Source of the DNA: DATMER01 sp963741305
GTDB lineage: Bacteria; Acidobacteriota; Thermoanaerobaculia; Multivoradales; UBA5704
DNA: 64,000 nt
Direction of reading: 5' to 3'
NCBI GenBank assembly: GCA_963741305.1
Contig: CAVUHL010000003.1
Location: 6,262,001-6,326,000 of the forward strand
A program made the position numbers and the translations under genes. The notes under the pieces are model-generated. The model saw only the letters and a program-made list of their open reading frames with translations, did not search any database and had not been told where the DNA came from. This document shows positions 8,601-17,162 of the stretch, in pieces; the stretch's first letter is position 1, and the number at the start of each line of letters is the position of its first letter.

Positions 8601-9433
8601 TCCGCTTCGGCGACGGCCGGCGAGGCCTGGTGCCGCCGCCGGGGCGCAACAACGTCCGCATGGTGCGCTACCAGGCAGGGGGCGGCCTCGCCGGCAACCG
8701 CCCGGCCGGCAGCATCACGCAGCTCAAGGGTACGGTGCCCTACGTCGACGGCGTGATCCAGCAGGTCGCGGCCGAGGGCGGAGCGCCCGAGGAATCGCTG
8801 GAGGCGGTGCGCGCCCGCGGCCCCAAGGCGCTGCGCCACCGCAACCGGGCGACCTCGGCCGTGGACTACGAAGACCTCGCGTTCCAGGCCTCACCCCAGG
8901 TGGCACGCGCCCGGGCCCTGCCCGCGCAAAGCAGTGCCGACGCGGGGCAGGTCGGCCTGATCGTCGTGCCGGCCATGCCCCTCGAGGAGACTTCCAAGCC
9001 GGTCCCGGGGCTGGAGCTGCTGGAGCGGGTCCGCGCCTTTGTCGAGGCGCGGCTGAGCCCTGTAGTCGACTTCTGGGTCGTGGGCCCCGACTGGCTGGAG
9101 GTGGATGTCAAAGCCGAGGTCGTGCCGTTGCGGATGGAAGGCGCGGCCGACGTCCATACCGCCGTCCTCGAGCGGTTGCGCGTCTTCCTGCACCCGCTTC
9201 GCGGCGGCCCGGATGGGGAAGGCTGGGACTTCGGCCGCAAGCCCCACCGGTCCGACCTCTACGCCCTGATCGAAGAGACGCCGGGCGTGGACCACGTGCG
9301 CCGGCTGGACGTGATCGAGACGCCGCGCGAGGGCGGAGCGCGCCCCGGGCGGTTCCTGGTCTTCTCCGGCAACCATGAGATCGCCCTGAGCGGCAATACC
9401 GATGACGCCGCCAATATTGGGAGCCTGTCATGA
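5678..9433 (+). CDS. Large baseplate wedge protein, J/gp6-like (Afp11-like)
   Basis: 1251 residues, large for the family. N-terminal residues 1-120 carry the wedge segment (D-R-R-T-Y-K-D-L-V-A-E-V and F-G-R-M-A-E-L-V-V-T-R-L-N-R-L-P). The middle contains repeated beta modules with W-E-Y-x-D/N-G-x-x-W (near 430, 605 and 800). The C-terminal third is a baseplate J-like domain (Y-V-L-D-H-G-T-G-E-V-R-F-G-D-G, then T-S-A-V-D-Y-E-D-L-A). It should build the baseplate arms. The stop overlaps the next start by 4 bp. Confidence 0.88.
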   Translation: MPRSEAPLIDRRTYKDLVAEVAELMQTYTAGSVEPSAGLLAGAVLDQVVAGGSEPIPAGTLVTPALAKKIAAIEGLGLVRVKGWQKPAPQGPNTEEDAGWALARIFGRMAELVVTRLNRLPDRNFLAFLDLIGSRLNPPQPARVPLTFQLAAGSLVDALVPAGTQAAALALEGSEGNTEPPLFETERDLIVTRSQLVAVYTREPGRDLWADHTQAGNAFWPFRGDRRIEHRLHMSEPKLFAMPEEKTLDILISPADAAHPWLSAVSWSFWNGLTHQPVTPAEVTVQAAAWRVRFTNVPGIAPSAVSGIGGPWLHARLETGLPRGARGEVVQVGPEQELRRRGATPVAVFTQESGVFEPVDPVTPFLPFGEEPPTSILYVSAGTDFTKPKSSIEINVALDAVQPPEPTNNLAVTWEYLSDGNWNAVADTTFTPAAPPDAADVAGLFLVDGTLRFPKPDDWTVGEVNGVSGLWLRARVTAGSFGSPPDYHPPRVERLTLGDDWRLPRIESLQTAIIIDRTAVALQQVPERGFANQAPLDLSKDFFPFGEKPRVGDAFYLANEEAFSKPLAVADLHFVPTNTDSANIPPPAASTNVMLTWEYWDGREWRFLGNTGPGATAPEKANNSVRGFTDTTNGFLGQGKVSFSVPAPHGIEAGGINGEARRWVRARIVRGHYGVEATYTPRVVNSVTVYEFVPATFKPPSLRPVRLGYKYESGAANARFVLSENDTAFADASIPAAGAGDFTPFVPSADRRPTLYLGFERPGEAIGFANRATSLFFQASEALFDPAVEQRQVTEEASVVWEYWNGEAWERLGTRDETRGLTRRGPVTFIGPPDLRASTELGRPAFWLRGRWERGDYAVEPQLARVLTNTTWAVNARTVLDEVLGSSRGERGQAFRTLRAPVLDGQTLEVIEPEVPSGDDLADLEREEGDGAVTVVRDAQGQFVAVRVRWHEVPDFHASGPRSRHYVLDHGTGEVRFGDGRRGLVPPPGRNNVRMVRYQAGGGLAGNRPAGSITQLKGTVPYVDGVIQQVAAEGGAPEESLEAVRARGPKALRHRNRATSAVDYEDLAFQASPQVARARALPAQSSADAGQVGLIVVPAMPLEETSKPVPGLELLERVRAFVEARLSPVVDFWVVGPDWLEVDVKAEVVPLRMEGAADVHTAVLERLRVFLHPLRGGPDGEGWDFGRKPHRSDLYALIEETPGVDHVRRLDVIETPREGGARPGRFLVFSGNHEIALSGNTDDAANIGSLS

Positions 9434-10692
9434 GCATCCCCCAGCCCACCCTGGACGACCGCAGCTACGCCGACCTGCTCGAAGAAGCACGGGCGCTGAT
9501 CCCCAGCCTCGCGCCGGGCTGGACGAACCACAACCCGTCCGATCCCGGCATCACGCTGGTCGAGCTCTTCGCCTGGCTGACCGAGATGCTGATCTATCAG
9601 GTCAACCGGGTGCCAGAGGAGAACACCCGCGCCTATCTGCAGCTCCTGAACGGGCCGCAGTGGACGCCGGGCGCCGACCTGGAGGAGGACATCCGTGCCA
9701 CGGTGCTCGACCTGCGGCTGCGCCACCGCGCAGTGACCGCGGAGGACTACGAGGCGCTGGCGCGCGAGTCCTCTCCCGGCGTGGCGCGGGCCCGCTGCGT
9801 GCCGAAGCGCAACCTCGCCGAGCCGAACGAGGAGGACAGGCGGGTTTTGCGCGAAGGTTACGTAAGTGTTGTTGTGGTCCCCAAGCGTTCACTCACCGAC
9901 TCCGGCTCCTGGCCGGGAGCGCCGCTGCCCGGCTCGGGCCTCCTCGCCGAGGTTGCCGGCGACCTTCAGCAACGGCGCCTGGTGACCGTGCGGCAGTTCG
10001 TGGTCCCGCCGGTCTACGTGCCGATCCAGGCCGGAATCGTGATCGCAACCCGTCCGGAAGTGGCGGTCACACCGCTGCGCGACCGGGTGAAAGCGGAGAT
10101 CGAAGGCTACCTCGACGCGCTGACCGGCGGACCCGAGGGCGAAGGCTGGCCGTTCGGCCGTGACGTCTACGCCTCGGAGATCTACCGCCTGCTCGAAAAG
10201 GTGCCGGGCGTGGACTACGTGCCCGACGTCTCCCTGGGCAGCATCTGTCCGGCCGGCGCTCCGCGCTGTTTCGCGGGCGCCGAGCTGTGGCACGAGGGCG
10301 GGGACCAGATCGGAATCGAGCTCGAGGCCCACCACCTGCCCTGGGCGCAGATCAATCCGGCTCGAATCGTGATCGGTTCCTCGTTCCTGCCCGTCCGCAT
10401 CCATGTCGAGGCCACGGCCACGGGCGCGGCTACCGTCGATCCGGCCCTGGCGCGGCGGAAGGTGAAGGAGGCCGTCAACCTCCTGTTCCCCAGGCTTACC
10501 GGTGCTGCGGAAGGATTTGAGATCACGGGCGTCGAGATCGCGGAGGCTGTCGAGGACCTGCCGGAGATCGCGGCCGTCGCGGACGTCAGGGTCCAATCCA
10601 ATCCCGGCCGCCTGTTCGGAGACGGAATCGCGACCGGCGTGCGCTTCGCGGCCGGGGAGCTGGCGGACGTGACCATAACCGTAGAGATTTGA
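9430..10692 (+). CDS. Second baseplate J-like wedge protein
   Basis: 420 residues. The opening (L-D-D-R-S-Y-A-D-L-L-E-E-A, then H-N-P-S-D-P-G-I-T-L-V-E-L-F-A-W-L-T-E-M) is the standard N-terminal wedge signature of eCIS J-like proteins, followed by R-A-V-T-A-E-D-Y-E-A-L-A. It is a shorter paralogue of the preceding protein; the two probably form the heterodimeric wedge as gp6-like pairs do. The ATGA overlap with the upstream gene and a 2-bp gap to the next suggest coupled translation. Confidence 0.85.
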   Translation: MSIPQPTLDDRSYADLLEEARALIPSLAPGWTNHNPSDPGITLVELFAWLTEMLIYQVNRVPEENTRAYLQLLNGPQWTPGADLEEDIRATVLDLRLRHRAVTAEDYEALARESSPGVARARCVPKRNLAEPNEEDRRVLREGYVSVVVVPKRSLTDSGSWPGAPLPGSGLLAEVAGDLQQRRLVTVRQFVVPPVYVPIQAGIVIATRPEVAVTPLRDRVKAEIEGYLDALTGGPEGEGWPFGRDVYASEIYRLLEKVPGVDYVPDVSLGSICPAGAPRCFAGAELWHEGGDQIGIELEAHHLPWAQINPARIVIGSSFLPVRIHVEATATGAATVDPALARRKVKEAVNLLFPRLTGAAEGFEITGVEIAEAVEDLPEIAAVADVRVQSNPGRLFGDGIATGVRFAAGELADVTITVEI

Positions 10693-10694
10693 TC

Positions 10695-11372
10695 ATGATC
10701 GATGAAACGACCATCAGCCGCTACCTCGACCACCTGCCGGCGATCTACCGCCAGAAGGCCGTGGGTGGGCGCTCGGACTTCCTGGGCCGTCTCCTGCTCG
10801 CCTTCGAGCATGTGCTGACCGGGGTGGGCTATGGGCGCGGCCTGGAAGAGATCCTGGACGGGATCGTCGATGAGGACGGCAATGTCGTGATGGCAGGGGC
10901 GCACCGCTACTTCACGCCCGGTCCGTCACTGCCCGACCTCGAGCGGGCGCCGAAAGAGTTCCTGGAGTGGCTCTCGGGCTGGGTGGCCCTGACGCTGCGC
11001 GAGGACTGGCGGGAAGAGGAGCGCCGGCGCATCCTGGCCGAGATCGTCCCGTCGTACCGCCGCCGCGGCACCCCCGACGGCTTGAAGCAGGTCCTGGCGG
11101 CCTTTACCGGCCTATCGCTCGGTTTGATCACGATTACCGAGGGTGAGGACGATGAAGAAGGCGAATGGCCTCCACACTACTTCCAGGTGCGGGTCAAAGT
11201 CCCGAGCATTCAGGACATCTCGCGCTGGCGAGAGGTCCTGGAGCCGATCATCGACATGGAAAAACCGGCCCACACTTATTACGACCTTCAGCTCAGTCCA
11301 GGCGCCACGATGCAGATCGGCGTGCACTCCACCGTCGGAGTGGACACCCTTCTCGGCGTTCCGGAGGTCTAG
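10695..11372 (+). CDS. Phage tail protein I-like baseplate protein
   Basis: 225 residues from ATG 10695; a TTG at 10689 overlapping the upstream stop is the alternative. The signature is Y-L-D-H-L-P-A-I-Y-R, then F-L-E-W-L-S-G-W-V-A-L and R-R-R-I-L-A-E-I-V-P-S-Y-R-R-R-G-T-P-D-G-L. This is the pattern of the TIGR02242/tail protein I family that links wedges to fibres (Afp12 region). The last 40 residues are beta-rich. It is followed by the fibre gene behind a GGAGA ribosome site. Confidence 0.85.
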   Translation: MIDETTISRYLDHLPAIYRQKAVGGRSDFLGRLLLAFEHVLTGVGYGRGLEEILDGIVDEDGNVVMAGAHRYFTPGPSLPDLERAPKEFLEWLSGWVALTLREDWREEERRRILAEIVPSYRRRGTPDGLKQVLAAFTGLSLGLITITEGEDDEEGEWPPHYFQVRVKVPSIQDISRWREVLEPIIDMEKPAHTYYDLQLSPGATMQIGVHSTVGVDTLLGVPEV

Positions 11373-11381
11373 GAGACCGAC

Positions 11382-12815
11382 ATGGCAGACATCGACAAGC
11401 GACTCAAGTACTACACCGGTCAGTTCCTGCAAGAGCAGGACTTCACCGCCGAGCAGGAATACCACCTCGACCGGCTGCGCCGGCACAACCGGCAGCATCA
11501 CGTCCCCGGCATCGCCGACGGCCTGGAAGTCACGGCCGCCCTGGGCGCGACCTCGGCGTCGGTCTCACCGGGCACGGCGATCGACCTCGAGGGCCGGCAG
11601 ATCGTCCTCACCCAGCCGCACAACGTGGCCTTCGCCTCGCTCACGAACCAGTGGGTGCTGGTGGTGATCTCCTACGACCAGGAGGAATCCGACGACGCCA
11701 CGGTGGGTGATGCAGGGAAGACCCGCTGGCTGGAGCGGCCGGACGTGAACGCGATCCCCGAGAACGGCGCGCCGCCGAAGGACCTCCGCATCCGGCTGGC
11801 CCGGCTGCGGATCGCCGCCAACGGCACGATCGCCGAGATCGACACGGCCGTCCGTACCCCGGCCGGCGCCAAGCTGCGGCCGGAGGAGACGGTCGAGCGC
11901 CTCCGCCTGTCGCGGCAGGGGGTCCCCTCGGCCCAATGGCCCGTGCTGAGCTCGGGCGCCCCCAACCGGGCCGACCTGGCAAGCGACCTCTCCGTGACCG
12001 GCAACATCGCCGTGACGGGCAACATCGTCGTGACCGGTACCGTGGACGGGAGGGACGTCTCCGCGGATGCCGCGCTCAACCAGACTCACCGCGACAGCAC
12101 GAACAACCCGCATGCCGTGACCGCTCTGCAGGCGGGAGCGATCACCGGCGTCGGCAGCGTCACGAATCCCGGAGGGCAGGTCAACCTCCTGGCTGGCACC
12201 AACATCGCGATCACTCCCGACAACGGCGTCAACAAGCGGATCACGATCGCCAGCTCGAGCATCGACGGAGTTTCCAACCCGGGCGGCAACATCGACTTCG
12301 TGGGACTGGGCGGCATCACCATCACTGCCGACAACAGCTTCAACAAGAAGATCACCTTCACGTCGAACGCCCTGCCGGCCACCGACTATTTGAACCGTAC
12401 CGTGATGAGCGGCTCCTTTGCCGCCGGTGAGACGACGAAGACGGTCCCCTGCGGATTCCGCCCCAGGTACATCTCCGTCTCCTTTTCGTCCTACGCGGAT
12501 TTCTCCGGCCGCGCCCTGGCGATTACTTCCACGGCGTACGTGGAGGTTTTTGACGGCGGGGGTTGGTTCTCCAGGGGCAGCTGGCAGCACGTCCTGCGGC
12601 TCGGCAGCGCTCCCTATTGGGAGAGCAAGTCCGCCGGAGGGTACTCGGAGCTGCTCTGGTTGAACTTCCTGGACACGATACCTTCACCGGACCGGCAGAG
12701 CGAATACAAGGTGACGCTCGACTCGGTCAGCAACTCGGGATGCGTCCTCAGGCTCAACAGGATTAGCAACGGTTTCTTTGTCAACGTGCACTTCCAGATC
12801 ACGGTTCTGGGCTGA
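11382..12815 (+). CDS. eCIS tail fibre / receptor-binding protein
   Basis: 477 residues. Residues 1-180 form an attachment domain shared by eCIS fibres (R-L-K-Y-Y-T-G-Q-F-L, then E-Q-E-Y-H-L-D-R-L-R-R-H-N). The middle (about 200-310) consists of V-T-G-N-I-x-V-T-G repeats and an H-R-D-S-T-N-N-P-H-A-V-T segment typical of trimeric fibre shafts. The last 150 residues are aromatic and beta-rich, probably the binding tip. It likely sets target range. The tip end is the least GC-rich part, consistent with exchange, but this is an impression. Confidence 0.8.
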   Translation: MADIDKRLKYYTGQFLQEQDFTAEQEYHLDRLRRHNRQHHVPGIADGLEVTAALGATSASVSPGTAIDLEGRQIVLTQPHNVAFASLTNQWVLVVISYDQEESDDATVGDAGKTRWLERPDVNAIPENGAPPKDLRIRLARLRIAANGTIAEIDTAVRTPAGAKLRPEETVERLRLSRQGVPSAQWPVLSSGAPNRADLASDLSVTGNIAVTGNIVVTGTVDGRDVSADAALNQTHRDSTNNPHAVTALQAGAITGVGSVTNPGGQVNLLAGTNIAITPDNGVNKRITIASSSIDGVSNPGGNIDFVGLGGITITADNSFNKKITFTSNALPATDYLNRTVMSGSFAAGETTKTVPCGFRPRYISVSFSSYADFSGRALAITSTAYVEVFDGGGWFSRGSWQHVLRLGSAPYWESKSAGGYSELLWLNFLDTIPSPDRQSEYKVTLDSVSNSGCVLRLNRISNGFFVNVHFQITVLG

Positions 12816-12827
12816 CAGGAGAATGAC

Positions 12828-13442
12828 ATGTGGGTGATCTTTCGAATATCCAACCGGGAAGTAGTGGGCTCGACCGTCGACGGCGGAATCGAGATCACCA
12901 AGGAAGAGGCGCTCAAGGATGTCGTCGGCGGGCTGATCGGATCGCCTGACATCCGTGAGTTCGATGCCGTCGAAGTCAAAGAGGGCGAAAGGCAGTCAAA
13001 CCTGACCCGGGCGGTAGGAGAGGGACGGGCCCGGCTTACGGACCTCGGGGGCGGGAAGCTGACGGTGGAGGACGACTCCGCGGAAGCAGCCATCGTCCGG
13101 GTCACCACCAACGCCAAGGAATTCCACCCCGTGGACGGTGTGCCCCTTCTCCCCGGCGATGGCAGAGCGTTTCTCGTCGTCACCTTGCAGAAGGTCAACC
13201 AGGAGGACGGCGCCCCGATGAGCCGCACCGGCCAGGACAGCGAGGTAATCTGGCTGCGCCCAAGCCACGGCACCGTGCGCGAGGACATCGAACAAGGCAC
13301 CGAGATCCGTTCTGTGAAGCTCGTGAAAGGCACGGCCAGGTTCCGCTTCTACTCGGAGACGGCCAAGCGGCTGGCCAGCGTGCAGATGATCTCGGACAGC
13401 TCGAACCTCATCCTCGGCGGCCTGCAGGTAGAGTTCGTCTAG
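12828..13442 (+). CDS. Uncharacterised protein in eCIS operon
   Basis: 204 residues, not recognised. It has no signal peptide or membrane segment. The N-terminal 60 residues look alpha/beta (M-W-V-I-F-R-I-S-N-R-E-V-V-G), and the remainder is beta-rich with R-F-R-F-Y-S-E-T-A-K-R-L near the end. It sits 12 bp after the fibre gene, behind an AGGAG ribosome site, and 10 bp before the glycosyltransferase. A fibre-assembly factor, fibre partner or cargo are all possible. Confidence 0.7.
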   Translation: MWVIFRISNREVVGSTVDGGIEITKEEALKDVVGGLIGSPDIREFDAVEVKEGERQSNLTRAVGEGRARLTDLGGGKLTVEDDSAEAAIVRVTTNAKEFHPVDGVPLLPGDGRAFLVVTLQKVNQEDGAPMSRTGQDSEVIWLRPSHGTVREDIEQGTEIRSVKLVKGTARFRFYSETAKRLASVQMISDSSNLILGGLQVEFV

Positions 13443-13452
13443 AGATTGAACG

Positions 13453-15738
13453 ATGCCGGCCGTCCGCAACGTTTTTGCCGTCCTGGTCCACGAGCGCCCC
13501 GACTGCGTCGTGGACCTGGTGCGCAACCTGCGCCATCTCGATCCGGGATCGCAGGTGCTGCTCTACAACGGCGGCAAGAAGAAGCTGCTGGACGGCGTCG
13601 ATCTCCAGGGCGCGGTGGTCCATCCGGGCTCGCGCCGCATGGAATGGGGCAAGCTCCACGGCTTTGCGCTGGACTGCATGCGCTTTGCTCTGGATCGCCT
13701 GCCCTTCGACACTCTGACCATCGTCGACTCCGACCAGCTCGCCGTGCGCCCCGGCTGGTCGGAGCACCTGGGCAGCTTCCTCGAAGGCCGCCCCCGCGTG
13801 GGCCTGTTGGGCAACTCGCCGCTGCGGCAGCCACCCGGCGCCCAGTCCGGCGCCGCGGTCATGGCCTACCGCGAGATCGACCTCTGGCGCCCGTGGCTGC
13901 GGCGGTTCCCGGAAGGCGAGGAGAAATTCGTCCACTGGACGTTCTGGCCCTCGACCGTGTTCACCGCGGCGGCGGCGCGCGACCTCGTCCGGCTGTTCGA
14001 CGAGGACGCCGAGCTCCAGGAGATCCTTCGGCAGAGCCGCATCTGGGCGACCGAGGAGATCCTCCTGCCCACGATGGCCGCGCTCCTCGGCTATGAGACC
14101 GCCGCGAGCCCGTGCAGCTACGACTACGTCCAGTTCCGCCAGTCGTACACCCCCGCGCAGATCGCCGATGCCCTGGTCCGGCCCGACGTCTTCTGGGTCC
14201 ACCCAGTCCCGCGCTGCCTCGACGACCCGCTGCGCCGGATGATCCGGGAGAGCTGGAACGGCTACGAGAGCCCGGCCGGGCCGCCGCTCGTCTCCTGCAT
14301 CATGCCGACCCGCGACCGCCGCGGGCTCGTGCCGCAGGCCATCCAACAATTCCTGCGCCAGGACTGGCCCAATGCCGAGCTGATCGTGGTCGATGACGGT
14401 ATCGAAGGGGTTGACAAGGTGGCGGACCTGATCCCTCCGGACCCGCGCATCCGCTATCTGGCGCTCGACGGGCGGCGCACCATCGGGGCCAAGCGCAACC
14501 TGGCCTGTGAAGCGGCGCGCGGCGAGATCATCCTCCACTGGGATGATGACGACTGGATGGCGGACTGGCGGATCCGCTACCAGGTGGAGCACCTGCTCTC
14601 GTCCGGGGCCGACCTCTCCGGCCTGCCCATGATCTACTTCCACGAGCCGGCCACCGGCGGCACCTGGGTGTTCACCTCGCCGGCGCGGCATCAGAGGTGG
14701 ATCGCCGGTGCGACCTTCTGCTACCGCAAGGACCTCTGGCGGGCCACCCCCTTCGAGGACGTGGACGTCGGAGAGGACATGCGCTTCCTGTGGAACGGCC
14801 CGGGCAAGAAGGTGTCGCCGCTCGGAGATCCCGGCTTCTACGTCGCCCGGCTCCACCCGGGCAACACCTCCTCGAAACGCGACACCGGCCGCGCCTGGCG
14901 GCCCGTATCCGACGGCGTCCTGGCCAAGCTCCTGGAACAGCGGCCCGCCGCACCTCAGGAGCCTCAGGCTCAGGAGGAAATGGCCGCGGTCCGTGTGGAG
15001 TCATCGCCTCTCGTCTCCTGCATCATGCCGACCCGCGACCGCCATGAGCTGGCGCTCCAGTCGATCCAGTACTTCCTGCGGCAGGACTACCCCGAGCGGG
15101 AGCTGGTGATCGTCGACGACGGCGCCGAGCCGCTCCCGGTACCACAAGACGAGCGCATCCGCTACATCCGCGTGTCCGGCCCGGTCTCGCTCGGCCAAAA
15201 GCGTAACCTCGCCGTTGAGCATGGCAGGGGGGAGATCATCGTCCACTGGGACGACGACGACTGGTACGCCCCGGACCGGATCCGCCATCAGATCCAGCCC
15301 CTCCTCGCGGGCGAGGCGGATGTCTCCGGGCTGACCGCGGAGCATTTCTACAGCCTGCGCGGCGGCACCTTCTGGAGCTGCACGCCGCAGCTCCACGCCC
15401 GCATGTTCTTCGCCGACGTCCATGGCCGGTCGATCGCCTATGCGCGGAAGGTCTGGGGAAGGCAGGCGCGCTATCCGGACCTCTCCCAGGCCGAGGACGC
15501 CCGCTTCCTCCAGGCGGCCCTGCGCCACGGAAGCCGGCTCGCCCGCACGCCGAACCCGGACAAGTTCGTCTACATCCGGCACGGCGCCAACACCTGGGAG
15601 TTCGAGTGCGGCGAGTTCCTGCAGCCCGAGGCCTGGAAGGCGCGCGAGGGGACTCCAAGCTTTTTCCCGGAAGGGGATCTCGCCTTCTATCGGAGGTTCG
15701 TGGAAAGCTCGCCTTCGCGGTGTCAAAAGCCGAGATAA
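13453..15738 (+). CDS. Multi-domain glycosyltransferase at the end of the eCIS operon
   Basis: 761 residues with three apparent GT-A-type units. Residues 1-270 form a divergent unit with a D-S-D motif (I-V-D-S-D-Q-L). Residues 275-480 and 515-720 are two GT2 domains, each starting S-C-I-M-P-T-R-D-R and carrying an H-W-D-D-D-D-W metal/nucleotide motif. The two starts share about 34 nearly identical bases (14287 and 15006), which suggests internal duplication. It lies 10 bp after the unknown gene in the same transcription unit. It may glycosylate the fibre or act as an effector. There is no signal peptide, and the acceptor is unknown. Confidence 0.82.
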   Translation: MPAVRNVFAVLVHERPDCVVDLVRNLRHLDPGSQVLLYNGGKKKLLDGVDLQGAVVHPGSRRMEWGKLHGFALDCMRFALDRLPFDTLTIVDSDQLAVRPGWSEHLGSFLEGRPRVGLLGNSPLRQPPGAQSGAAVMAYREIDLWRPWLRRFPEGEEKFVHWTFWPSTVFTAAAARDLVRLFDEDAELQEILRQSRIWATEEILLPTMAALLGYETAASPCSYDYVQFRQSYTPAQIADALVRPDVFWVHPVPRCLDDPLRRMIRESWNGYESPAGPPLVSCIMPTRDRRGLVPQAIQQFLRQDWPNAELIVVDDGIEGVDKVADLIPPDPRIRYLALDGRRTIGAKRNLACEAARGEIILHWDDDDWMADWRIRYQVEHLLSSGADLSGLPMIYFHEPATGGTWVFTSPARHQRWIAGATFCYRKDLWRATPFEDVDVGEDMRFLWNGPGKKVSPLGDPGFYVARLHPGNTSSKRDTGRAWRPVSDGVLAKLLEQRPAAPQEPQAQEEMAAVRVESSPLVSCIMPTRDRHELALQSIQYFLRQDYPERELVIVDDGAEPLPVPQDERIRYIRVSGPVSLGQKRNLAVEHGRGEIIVHWDDDDWYAPDRIRHQIQPLLAGEADVSGLTAEHFYSLRGGTFWSCTPQLHARMFFADVHGRSIAYARKVWGRQARYPDLSQAEDARFLQAALRHGSRLARTPNPDKFVYIRHGANTWEFECGEFLQPEAWKAREGTPSFFPEGDLAFYRRFVESSPSRCQKPR

Positions 15739-16148
15739 AGATCGGCAGTGAAGTTGAACGATCCCGCAGCTACGTTGTCGCCATCCAAAAGCAAATCGAA
15801 TTGCACTGTGATCTGGTGAGTAGTCGAGTCTTCCTGTACCTGGGCATTCGTCAAGTCCCACATCCTCCACGTGCTTGGGTCGTTGATATGCCGGAACATG
15901 CCCATGTGTACTGTCGCTCGCGAGCGGTAGAGCCTCACTCCAGGTGCCAAGGTCGCGACAGGGATCGAAACCTTATGCGTCCGAGGAGTTGTTGAGGTAT
16001 GCTGAATGACTTTGTCGAGATAGCCACTCAGGCTGAACCAGAGGACTTGTGGGAATGGGGTCGCGCCAACAAAAGTAGAGGTTACGGATGAATCCCTCTG
16101 CGCCAACATACCCTCGATGAGTTGATTGATTAAAGCCGGCTCGCTCAT
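15723..16148 (-). CDS. Uncharacterised beta-rich protein
   Basis: 141 residues, not recognised. The start ATG follows CGAGGAGAAGAAA, a good ribosome site. The first 25 residues are helical and the rest alternates in a beta pattern (V-L-W-F-S-L-S-G-Y, V-R-L-Y-R-S-R-A-T-V-H-M). It has no signal peptide or membrane helix. It runs against the eCIS glycosyltransferase gene, and the two 3' ends overlap by 16 bp. The sequence is visibly richer in A/T than its neighbours, a sign of possible recent acquisition. Confidence 0.65.
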   Translation of the reverse strand: MSEPALINQLIEGMLAQRDSSVTSTFVGATPFPQVLWFSLSGYLDKVIQHTSTTPRTHKVSIPVATLAPGVRLYRSRATVHMGMFRHINDPSTWRMWDLTNAQVQEDSTTHQITVQFDLLLDGDNVAAGSFNFTADLYLGF

Positions 16149-16197
16149 TTTCTTCTCCTCGGTTCAGGCGTTAGATCTTGTTTTCTGAATTCTAACA

Positions 16198-17136
16198 TCA
16201 GCCGAGCAGGGGCCAGACCACCGCGGCAAGGAACGGACGGTGGAAGAGGATGGGGAGAGGCAGCACGAGCCAGAAGATGGTCCAGGCGCGGCCGATCCAG
16301 GCGTGCCGGGAAATGGGATGACCGGCGCGCTCCAGGCCCTGCTCCGCCAGCCGGAGGAGCCCGTGCAGGGCGAAGTAGGCGAGCGGCAGGCCGAACCCGC
16401 GGTTCACCGGCAGGCTGATGGCGATTTCGTGCAGGAGGCCTGAGGCGAGGAACGCGGTCGCCATCGCCGCAGGCCGGCCCACTTGGGGCTCGAGGGGCCG
16501 ATAGATTCCGAGCGCCGTCATCTCCGAGAAGGCGAGGTTCCAGCGCCGCCCCCAGAACTCCGTGAGGCTGCGTGAGCGCAGAGGCGCCCGGAAGAGCGCG
16601 TCACAACGTGCGCCGAGCAGCCGCCAGGCGCCGGCCAGGATGTTGAAGATCCCGAAGTGGAGGATGAGGCTCAGCGCAGGCAGCGCCAGGGCCGTCGCAA
16701 TGATCGCATGGCCGTCTGCCCACGCACGCCGGGCAGCCAGGAAGAGGAGCGCCCCCGCGGCGAGGCGGACGGCGCCGCTCGCCATCAGCCGGAAACCTCC
16801 GGGCAGCGAGCGGGTCCCCAGGCCCGCGAAGAGGCTGGGACGCATCCCCGGCCAGGCCGCGGCGAAGGCGAGCCAGCGGAGGGGCGAGAGCGTCACCCCT
16901 GTGGCGATGCGCTCCTCCACGCTGACGACCGCCTTCAGGGCATAGATCAAGGCTCCCGCGATCCCGAGCATGCGGAATCCCGCCGGCTCCCCTGCCGTCA
17001 GGCGCTCGGCCGCGATCATCGCCAGGACGACCAGCGACCAGGCTGCCATCCGGGCCGGCCTCGGCGAAGCCATGCGGCTGATGGCGAAACCGAGCGCGAG
17101 CGTGAGGGCCAGGAGGGCCGCGCCGGCCCATGCCAC
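16198..17136 (-). CDS. MBOAT family wax-synthase-like acyltransferase
   Basis: 312 residues from a GTG at 17136; a CTG at 17166 next to the upstream stop is the other option. About eight hydrophobic segments. The motif S-L-T-E-F-W-G-R-R-W-N (near residue 195) and a following L-H-E-I-A-I-S with its conserved histidine are those of plant-type wax synthases (MBOAT_2). The reaction would be O-acyl transfer from acyl-CoA to an alcohol in the membrane; the substrate is not knowable here. It is last in an operon with pyrF and a small membrane protein. Confidence 0.75.
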   Translation of the reverse strand: MAWAGAALLALTLALGFAISRMASPRPARMAAWSLVVLAMIAAERLTAGEPAGFRMLGIAGALIYALKAVVSVEERIATGVTLSPLRWLAFAAAWPGMRPSLFAGLGTRSLPGGFRLMASGAVRLAAGALLFLAARRAWADGHAIIATALALPALSLILHFGIFNILAGAWRLLGARCDALFRAPLRSRSLTEFWGRRWNLAFSEMTALGIYRPLEPQVGRPAAMATAFLASGLLHEIAISLPVNRGFGLPLAYFALHGLLRLAEQGLERAGHPISRHAWIGRAWTIFWLVLPLPILFHRPFLAAVVWPLLG

Positions 17137-17162
17137 GCGGGGGTCCGACGGCAGGTAGGCGT

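Noticed and set aside
5639..8839. 1066-codon open frame on the minus strand opposite the J-like gene
   Set aside because: Composition is R/G/H/E rich with no family motif, and the plus strand encodes a clear baseplate protein. It is a high-GC shadow.
1..15738. Prophage
   Set aside because: There are baseplate, tube and fibre genes, but no capsid, portal, terminase, lysis or integrase gene; the split hub/spike, LysM protein and PAAR tip fit an eCIS. Genes left of the window could still change this.
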